This document shows positions 58,682 to 64,000 of a stretch of DNA of 64,000 bases, piece by piece. This DNA comes from Bacillota bacterium. GTDB taxonomy: Bacteria > Bacillota > UBA4882 > UBA8346. Below the pieces are notes generated by a model. That model saw only the letters and a list, made by a program, of their open reading frames with translations. It ran no database searches and had not been told where the DNA came from. Location: assembly GCA_029974635.1 (NCBI GenBank), contig JARKQY010000041.1, forward strand, positions 37,938 through 101,937, read 5' to 3'. Positions within the stretch are counted from its first letter, which is position 1. Each line of letters starts with the position of its first letter. Made by a program: the position numbers and the translations under genes.

Positions 58682-60121
58682 TCAGGCCAGGCTTCGGATG
58701 CAATCACCGATGATTTGAAACCCTTGTTCCATTTCCGCCGTACTGACCCGGGAAATGCCCAGACGAAAGGTATTGGCGCCGCTATTGTCCGTAAAGAAAA
58801 GATCACCCGGGAGGAAAAGGACTCCGTGTTTATAACAGGCAGCCAGCAGCTTTCGGGCGTCAATTCCCTCCAATTCGATAAAAATATGCAAGCCGCCTTC
58901 ACCCCATATTTTGCGGCAGGGTATATATTTGCGGGCCAGTTTCACCGCAGTCTCGTGGTGTTTCCGATAGACTTTGCGGACTTTTTTCAAGTATTTATCG
59001 AACTCGCCGCTCTGCAGATATTCATATAAAACCGCCTGGTCCAGGGTGGAGGTATGAATATTCCGGCTGCGTTTGATGCTTTCCAGGCCGGAGATTAAGC
59101 TGGAATCTCCCATTATCCAGCCTACCCGGATTCCCGGGAAAAGAATCTTGGAAAAGCTGCCTAAATATACGATATTGTTTCCGGCTCCCGCGAGAGCCGT
59201 CAACGGGGCCACGTGCGACCCGGAAAACCTCAGTTCCTCGTTGAACCCGTCTTCAATCAGGGGAACTTGATGGCGGCTGAACCTTTCGAACACCGCCAGC
59301 CTTTTTTCCAAAGGCATTACCAATCCGGTGGGATTATGGTAAGAAGGAATCAGGTACCCCAGCTTAAAACGGCACCGGGATAAAGCATTTTCCAAGGTTT
59401 CAAGATCAATGCCGGCCTCGGTCATGGGGACGCCATTGATTCTAAGGCCAAGCAACTTCATAATTTTCAAGGCCGTATTATGGGTCGGGTTTTCACAGAT
59501 CACTGCATCCCCGGGATCAGTGAGGGCGTGTAAAACAAGATTAAAAGCCTCGGTAAAGCCATTGGTTATCAGAATCTCTTTCCCGTCAGGGTTGACCCCT
59601 TTGTTTTTCATATAGAGAACCAGATAATCGATTAAAGGTTTATAGCCCCTGGCATAGCCGTAGTTTAAGAGTTTGGCGCCGTTGAGCGCGATCCGGTTTA
59701 AGAAGGCTTTCTTAACAGCGGCCATTTCGAAGAGGTTTTCATCGGGGGCAATGCTTTTAAAGGAAATAAGCCCCTTTTCCCACCGTAGTTCCTTTTTTTC
59801 AATGTCCAATTCGGTCGCTTGCCGGGCGAAACCGGTGAGCAGATCGGGCCAGTTGAGCCGCAACTCTTTCTCCTGCTTAACTTCGACCTGGGCGATAAAA
59901 GCGCCTTGCCCCTTGACGGTGTAAATAAAACCGTCATCCTCCAGGTACTGGTATGCCTGAATAATGGTGTTCCGGCTGACGCCGGTGATGGTACTCAGTT
60001 CCCGGGTAGAGGGAAGCCGGGCGCCGGCCTGCAGAATGCCGTTTAAGACGAGGGCCTTGAGATAGTCCTTGATCTGAAGATAGGCCGGCCGGTTACCATT
60101 GAGTTTGAAATCCTGATACAT
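58682..60121 (-). CDS. MocR/PdxR-family regulator (GntR-HTH fused to aminotransferase)
   Basis: 479 residues from ATG 60121 (GAGGT about 9 nt upstream; 19 extra N-terminal codons rejected). Winged helix LQIKDYLKALVLNGILQAGARLPSTRELSTITGVSRNTIIQAYQYL in pieces (about 14-75), linker, then a fold-type I aminotransferase domain: LNYGYARGYKPLIDYL, ITNGFTEAFNLVLHAL, YHNPTGLVMP, PLP Lys in LGSFSKILFPGIRVGWI. Such regulators use PLP as effector (PdxR) or control GABA and amino-acid genes. The alaA gene downstream is a possible target. Confidence 0.92.
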   Translation of the reverse strand: MYQDFKLNGNRPAYLQIKDYLKALVLNGILQAGARLPSTRELSTITGVSRNTIIQAYQYLEDDGFIYTVKGQGAFIAQVEVKQEKELRLNWPDLLTGFARQATELDIEKKELRWEKGLISFKSIAPDENLFEMAAVKKAFLNRIALNGAKLLNYGYARGYKPLIDYLVLYMKNKGVNPDGKEILITNGFTEAFNLVLHALTDPGDAVICENPTHNTALKIMKLLGLRINGVPMTEAGIDLETLENALSRCRFKLGYLIPSYHNPTGLVMPLEKRLAVFERFSRHQVPLIEDGFNEELRFSGSHVAPLTALAGAGNNIVYLGSFSKILFPGIRVGWIMGDSSLISGLESIKRSRNIHTSTLDQAVLYEYLQSGEFDKYLKKVRKVYRKHHETAVKLARKYIPCRKIWGEGGLHIFIELEGIDARKLLAACYKHGVLFLPGDLFFTDNSGANTFRLGISRVSTAEMEQGFQIIGDCIRSLA

Positions 60122-60172
60122 ATCAAGTTTACCTCTATGCTTATTTTGCCATAAAAATAACCTGAACAAAAG

Positions 60173-60345
60173 AACCACGAATTATCTTTTTTTGCGGATT
60201 CGTGGTTAGGCGTCGTTTATAGGATGAATTCGAGCTTTTGATCGACAATCCTTTTTTATAGGCTCTATCTTGAAGAATTGTCGATGTAATATCAGGGTCA
60301 ACCCACCATCTTGCTCGAGGGAGGAAGCTAGATGAGGGTTGGCCC
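60173..60345. promoter_or_regulatory. divergent region with three inverted repeats
   Basis: AACCACGAAT (60173-60182) / ATTCGTGGTT (60198-60207), perfect 10 bp; ATCGACAAT (60241-60249) / ATTGTCGAT (60277-60285), perfect 9 bp; and an imperfect pair at 60295-60314 / 60327-60345. They lie between the MocR gene and the cNMP-binding gene and may be operators or leader hairpins. Confidence 0.45.
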
Positions 60346-60351
60346 ACGCTA

Positions 60352-60380
60352 TTTACCCCCTCCCCGGAATCGGGTATAAT
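60352..60380 (+). promoter_or_regulatory. candidate promoter for the cNMP-binding gene
   Basis: TTTACC at 60352-60357, 17-nt spacer, TATAAT at 60375-60380. The -10 is consensus, the -35 weak, as expected for an activated promoter. Confidence 0.45.
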
Positions 60381-60417
60381 GAGAACGGACGAATTGAATT
60401 TGCAGAGGTGATTGCCG

Positions 60418-60936
60418 GTGAAAAAAATTACGGACGGATCTTTATCGCTAAAGGTTGATAATATCAGTATTTTTCAATACCTTAATGAAAACGAACGGCG
60501 GCAACTGTTAAACATTTGCGATGTTTTCGAGTATTACAAGGGGGAACGGATCATAACCCAGGGCGAAGTGAGTTCCTGTTTTTTTGTGGTTTTATCCGGT
60601 TCCTTGAAGGTCACCTTTACCGATCCCGGCGGGGCTGAGGTTTTTATCTCGAATATTCAGGCCGGCGATTTTTTTGGCGAAACCGGTATTTTTAGCGACG
60701 CGAAACGGACCGCCAACGTGTCGCCGCTGGACACCGTCCAGATTTTGCGCATCGGCCGGGAAGATTTTTTTCATTTCATCCGGATGTACTCCCATGCCGG
60801 GGTAAAGTTATTAATGTTGTTTGTTTACGGCCTGATGAAAAAACTGAATGATTCCAATCAAGGCTTGGTGGCCATGGAACGGAAAACAGTTTTAAATCAT
60901 AGCGATGTGGACCAATTTTTTAAGAAAGAACAATAA
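60418..60936 (+). CDS. cyclic-nucleotide-binding-domain protein without HTH
   Basis: 172 residues from GTG 60418 (GAGG 9 nt upstream). cNMP-binding beta-roll about 15-130: ISIFQYLNENERRQLL, YYKGERIITQGEVSSCFFVVLSGSLKVTF, FISNIQAGDFFGETGIFSDAKRTANV. The phosphate cassette is FFGETGIFSDAKRTANV, with Glu retained and Arg shifted. The C-terminal helix (about 125-172) has no DNA-binding HTH, so it is a stand-alone sensor, perhaps an adaptor, rather than a Crp-type regulator. Confidence 0.88.
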   Translation: MKKITDGSLSLKVDNISIFQYLNENERRQLLNICDVFEYYKGERIITQGEVSSCFFVVLSGSLKVTFTDPGGAEVFISNIQAGDFFGETGIFSDAKRTANVSPLDTVQILRIGREDFFHFIRMYSHAGVKLLMLFVYGLMKKLNDSNQGLVAMERKTVLNHSDVDQFFKKEQ

Positions 60937-60964
60937 AATTCGGGTTAAGGTTTAGGGCCCATCG

Positions 60965-61044
60965 TTCACACGAAACGCGGAACGATCTCCCTGAATCAGC
61001 AGAAAAGGCATCAAACGCGGAACAAACATCCTCGAATCACAGGA
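60965..61044. repeat. direct repeat, copy 1 (partner at 61622)
   Basis: CACGAAACGCGGAACGATCT, CCCTGAATCAGCAG and AAACGCGGAACAAACATCCT occur here in the same order and spacing as at 61622-61698. The two copies flank the DUF3307 gene. Confidence 0.6.
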
Positions 61045-61189
61045 GATAATGAATACTGAACGAGCATCCTCGAAACTACTTAATATAATTAAAATTATGG
61101 TTAAGTCAAATAAAGCCTTTACCGAATAATAAATTAGCAGAAGATGGTTTGACTGCGCGTCTATTCTTTTTGAATGAAATAAACTAGCA

Positions 61190-61537
61190 ATGGAGTCGAT
61201 GATACGGATGGTATTATTTAATTGGTTATTGATCGGACACCTGGTGGGAGATTTTATCCTGCAAACCCGGTGGATGGCTGAAAAGCCGAAGTTACTCCCA
61301 TTAGTCGTGCATTCCCTGGTCTATACGGCGGCGGTAACCGCTATGTCGCTGTTTGACGGCGGATTGGCACCATGGGCCGTTGCAGTGATTTTTTTGAGCC
61401 ATGTCCTGATTGACCAACGAAAATTCATCGATTTCTGGGCGGAGAAGATTACTGGGACCGAAGATATTCAATGGCTTAAAGTCGTCCTGGACCAGTCCTG
61501 GCATATTTTGATACTGGGGTTGGTTACGTTGATTTGA
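61190..61537 (+). CDS. DUF3307 membrane protein
   Basis: 115 residues; ATGs at 61190, 61202 and 61208 are all possible starts, with GGAG at 61192 favouring one of the later two. Typical of DUF3307: LIGHLVGDFILQTRWMAEKP, LLPLVVHSLVYTAAVTAMSLF, VAVIFLSHVLIDQRKFIDFW and VVLDQSWHILILGLVTLI. Three or four TM helices with conserved His/Asp (HLVGDF, HVLID, DQSWH) that could form a metal site. Function unknown. Confidence 0.87.
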   Translation: MESMIRMVLFNWLLIGHLVGDFILQTRWMAEKPKLLPLVVHSLVYTAAVTAMSLFDGGLAPWAVAVIFLSHVLIDQRKFIDFWAEKITGTEDIQWLKVVLDQSWHILILGLVTLI

Positions 61538-61621
61538 AGTGGGAAGAGGGTTTGGGTCAATTGTTCAGCGTTCCGAGTTCCGGGTTCAAGGTTTCGAGTT
61601 CTATGTTTAATTGATGAACGA

Positions 61622-61698
61622 TGAACACGAAACACGGAACGTTCTCCCTGACTCAGCAGCAAAGAATTAAACGCGGAACAAAACATCCTGAACCACAG
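61622..61698. repeat. direct repeat, copy 2
   Basis: Second copy of the 60965-61044 sequence, about 85% similar by eye, between the DUF3307 gene and the OmpA terminator. Confidence 0.6.
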
Positions 61699-61702
61699 CA
61701 AT

Positions 61703-61728
61703 AAAAAAACGGGGTTTCCCCCGTTTTT
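61703..61728 (-). terminator. bidirectional terminator after the OmpA-like gene
   Basis: AAAAAAACGGGG-TTTC-CCCCGTTTTT, a 6-bp GC stem with A-run and T-run on either side; it sits immediately past the OmpA-like stop and can also stop plus-strand transcripts. Confidence 0.87.
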
Positions 61729-61729
61729 G

Positions 61730-63124
61730 TTATTTATTGATATTCTGAACTCCCTGTTCCTTGGTGGGAGGTGCTTCCCACATCAAGATGTCAACGCGCC
61801 GGTTATATTTTTGATTGGCCTCGCCGTGGCCTTTCTGGGCCAGATAATCTTTACCATAAGCGTACACCGTAATCCGTTCCGGAGCGATTCCATTTTCCAC
61901 CAAATATTTTTTAATGGTATTGGCGCGTTTCGAGGACAATTCCAGATTGTACTCCCTGGAGCCGGTCTCATCCGCGTGGCCGCCGATTAACAGGTACAGT
62001 GTTGGATTCTCCTTTAAGATGGCCAGGTTCGCCTTGAGAATCGAGGATTGGTCCGGGCGAATATCAAAGCGGTCGTAATTGAAGTAGATGGGCTTTAGCA
62101 ATTTATTGGGATTGATAGCCGGACGGAATACCTCAACCGTAAAGCCATCCACCAGCGTAGCCGTTTGGCCGTCCGGGTTGGTGACGACCAGATTATATTT
62201 ACCCACCGGCTGATTGGTTAAATCAAGAAAACAGCCTAATTTAGCCTCCGATTCGAACTTAACATTCAGGCCGGGAATCACGATTCCGTTGGCTGTCAGT
62301 TTCACGGTGGTATTCGGGGTGAAATTCAAACCGTCGATGCTGGTTAATACTGCGCCGTTATTAAAGCCCTTATCGGGAGTAATCAGCTTGATTGCCGGGC
62401 CCGGAAGCGGGGTTGGAGTCGGTGTGGCCTCCGGCAACGGAGTCGGACTGGGAGTGGGGGTCGGCGTCGCCGGCGCTGTGATCAGGAAACCATTGGCAAG
62501 AATGCCGGTTTTATTATCTTCGTTAATGACTTTGACGTTATAGGCCCCGGGGGTGGCGCCGCTCAGATTGAATTGACAGGTAATCAGAGTATCGGAAACG
62601 ACCACCACTTTGGCAGCGCCGATATCCATTTGCGAATTGCTTAACATAACCGCGGCTCCGGACCGGAAATGAGTTCCGGTTAATTTGGATATTTTTACAG
62701 TGGTGTTATTCAGGCTTTGTTTCGGTTCGATCCCGGTTACCGACGGGGCAGGATTTTCAATGGTAAAACCGTCCTCGATAATCGTCGGTTTTTCTTTTTT
62801 GGTGAAGGCGCCGATGCTGATTACCGCTACATTCCAAGAACCGGCGGCCTTTCCTTTCAGGTCCAGGGTACAAACCAGTTGGGTTTTGGAAACCAGTTCG
62901 ACTTTTTCGGCAATAATCTCCAGCTCACCGGCTTTCGTCAGTTTTACGAAAGTAGTTTTATTAAACTTGTCACCAGTAATGGCCAGATCAATCGCTTCGG
63001 TATTCACACCCCGGTTGGTCGATAAGGAGATAACGGTGGGGCTGGGACAAGCAACTACCGAGAATCCGGTAAATATAAGTAGGATAAGACTTAGAATAAT
63101 CGAGTTTGAAACATTTCTGCCCAT
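61730..63124 (-). CDS. OmpA/Pal-family lipoprotein with IPT/TIG-like repeats
   Basis: 464 residues. Lipoprotein signal with lipobox VVAC (Cys26). Three Ig-like IPT/TIG domains (about 30-115, 120-215, 245-335; the repeated signatures are ISLSTNRGVNTEAIDLAITG, VTGIEPKQSLNNTTVKISKL, ITPDKGFNNGAVLTSIDGLN), with a Pro/Thr linker (TPTPTPSPTPLPEATPTPTP) at about 215-240. The OmpA C-terminal peptidoglycan-binding domain (about 345-455) has IYFNYDRFDIRPDQ, LLIGGHADETGSREYN.ELS.KRA and KYNRRVDI. It would tie the outer membrane to the wall, supporting a diderm envelope. Confidence 0.93.
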   Translation of the reverse strand: MGRNVSNSIILSLILLIFTGFSVVACPSPTVISLSTNRGVNTEAIDLAITGDKFNKTTFVKLTKAGELEIIAEKVELVSKTQLVCTLDLKGKAAGSWNVAVISIGAFTKKEKPTIIEDGFTIENPAPSVTGIEPKQSLNNTTVKISKLTGTHFRSGAAVMLSNSQMDIGAAKVVVVSDTLITCQFNLSGATPGAYNVKVINEDNKTGILANGFLITAPATPTPTPSPTPLPEATPTPTPLPGPAIKLITPDKGFNNGAVLTSIDGLNFTPNTTVKLTANGIVIPGLNVKFESEAKLGCFLDLTNQPVGKYNLVVTNPDGQTATLVDGFTVEVFRPAINPNKLLKPIYFNYDRFDIRPDQSSILKANLAILKENPTLYLLIGGHADETGSREYNLELSSKRANTIKKYLVENGIAPERITVYAYGKDYLAQKGHGEANQKYNRRVDILMWEAPPTKEQGVQNINK

Positions 63125-63648
63125 TCAGATTAACCTCCTTAAGATTTTAGGGTCCAACAGGGGATATGTAACCACAGTCCAAGCGGTATTCAAAATTCGG
63201 TGAAGTTTGGCCCAATCTTTAAGGGCGTTGCTTTGGTGTAGTTTTTCGCAATTAAAGTCAAAATTCCTCCTGATCTCAGGAAAGATTTAATGGAAATGGA
63301 ATGGTTTGCAACAAATATTTATAAACGGTTTTTTTATCAAAAGGTTCCTGGAAAAGTTGGTTAGTTAGTTCGCTAGTTATCTGGTTACCTACTAGTGATT
63401 AGTTGCTTTTGGATTTTCATAACCGTATAAAACGTGCTTAGAAGGATTTTATACCGGTTTTAACCGGTAAGGCTTTTGTCAGCCGCGTGGCTTTAGCCCG
63501 TGGATTGAGAACAGAGCCGTACACCGCGGATTGGGATCGGAGCATCGCCCGCCGAGTTGAAATGTATCATCTGTTTGCCAATCTGTGGGTTAAAACACCA
63601 CAACGGGACAACGGCTTACCGGCTAAATCCAGTAGACAAGAATTCTGA
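63125..63648 (+). pseudogene. gap with a possible 3' gene remnant at 63441-63648
   Basis: 63125-63440 shows nothing certain beyond a GTTATC-type repeat near 63361. From about 63441 an open frame without start signal reads VLTGKAFVSRVALARGL then EPYTADWDRSIARRVEMYHL and FANLWVKTPQRDNGLP to a TGA at 63646. The composition looks protein-like, so it may be the tail of a lost gene. No family recognised. Confidence 0.35.
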
Positions 63649-63662
63649 TAATGATAACCGTT

Positions 63663-63693
63663 AAAAAAGAACCGCTAAAAACGGTTCTTCTTT
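63663..63693 (-). terminator. terminator of the acidic repeat gene
   Basis: AAGAACCG (63667-63674) / CGGTTCTT (63682-63689), 7-nt loop, with TTTTTTAACGG following on the minus strand. It supports a minus-strand gene ending at 63834. Confidence 0.75.
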
Positions 63694-63833
63694 GTAAGTT
63701 TATCATAAAAAGCTTTTGCGCTAAAAAATGCGCCGTGCCCCGGAAACACGAAGGCAGCTTGTTTGCCTATATTTCAATCATAAACCAACGGGTGCGTTTG
63801 CGTTGTTGCATATTGTTTGGAGTATTCTCGGGA

Positions 63834-64000
63834 TTAATTGGCATCCACGGGATCCTCGGAGACTTCGTCCTCAACGGCTTCGTCTTCGGTTACCGCCTCG
63901 TCCTCAACGGCTTCGTCTTCGGTTACCGCCTCGTCCTCAACGGCTTCGTCTTCGGTTACCGCCTCGTCCTCAACGGCTTCGTCTTCGGTTACCGCCTCGT
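63834..64000 (-). CDS. C-terminal end of an acidic tandem-repeat protein (start outside window)
   Basis: A minus-strand frame runs in from the right edge and ends TAA at 63834. It encodes 11-residue repeats EAVTEDEAVED, from a 33-nt DNA unit present about four times, followed by EVSEDPVDAN. All three plus-strand frames are also open through the repeat (e.g. ASSSTASSSVT), but the minus strand has a natural terminus and a terminator. Highly acidic low-complexity tail; the parent protein is unknown. Confidence 0.55.
   Translation of the reverse strand, partial: EAVTEDEAVEDEAVTEDEAVEDEAVTEDEAVEDEAVTEDEAVEDEVSEDPVDAN

Noticed and set aside
63868..64000. CRISPR-like array
   Set aside because: Repeats are contiguous with no spacers, the period is a multiple of three and the frame stays open, so it is a coding tandem repeat.

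Overview
The window looks like a chromosomal segment of an anaerobic, spore-forming, two-membraned (diderm) member of the Bacillota, plausibly a Limnochordia/Hydrogenispora-type lineage; that placement is inference. The clues are Firmicute gene order (greA-lysS; rpsF-ssb-rpsR-mazG-like-rplI-lonC-dnaB; rpmE-DUF1385-prfA-prmC), two sporulation-associated genes (a LonC-type protease and ylbJ), and outer-membrane functions (an Mla lipid-transport operon whose MlaD ends in a beta-barrel-like domain, an OmpA/Pal-like lipoprotein, a small barrel-like secreted protein). A complete hypABFCDE set points to [NiFe]-hydrogenase use. Base composition is moderate, with AT-rich islands.

Layout. 0-4 kb: 3' part of a tRNA-dihydrouridine synthase, a membrane-anchored TPR protein and two poorly characterised Rossmann-like proteins. 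4-9.3 kb: greA-lysS, convergent with mlaE-mlaF-mlaD. 9.3-10.5 kb: gene-poor AT-rich stretch with a long inverted repeat and a possible 32-residue protein. 10.5-17.4 kb: gcvH-lipM-DUF951, then the rpsF-to-dnaB ribosomal/replication operon. 17.8-26.4 kb: an accessory signalling and secondary-metabolism locus. 26.6-31 kb: two unknown small proteins, tRNA-Leu(CAA), and a protease/BsuPI-inhibitor/YigZ operon. 31-41 kb: FAD oxidoreductase, rRNA methyltransferase, two radical SAM proteins, HAD hydrolase, rpmE, DUF1385, prfA and prmC. 41-46.7 kb: hypABFCDE. 46.9-53.4 kb: TolB-like propeller, LRR-COR protein, glutaredoxin, thioredoxin reductase-like protein and ylbJ. 53.4-56.6 kb: an AT-rich two-component/secreted-protein cassette abutting a gene fragment. 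56.9-64 kb: alaA-type aminotransferase, MocR regulator, cyclic-nucleotide-binding protein, DUF3307, OmpA lipoprotein, and the end of an acidic repeat protein.

The most interesting region is 18.4-26.4 kb. A class I isoprenoid-synthase-fold protein (as in ComQ) is followed by an 85-residue peptide with a nitrile-hydratase-like (NHLP) leader and a C-terminal Trp. Nearby are twin REC proteins (one with a LytTR DNA-binding domain), a B12-type radical SAM protein and a seven-TM 7TMR-DISM histidine kinase. The parts resemble those of a modified-peptide signalling system analogous to ComQXPA but built from different families. This is a hypothesis from gene content only. Second is a Roco-like protein (48.8 kb) that joins leucine-rich repeats directly to a COR-like domain with no Roc GTPase between.

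Intergenic spaces carry several dispersed repeat families, mainly an element built on GGGATTWACGGGATT-like arms that recurs at six or more sites. No rRNA, CRISPR array, intact transposase or phage gene was seen.
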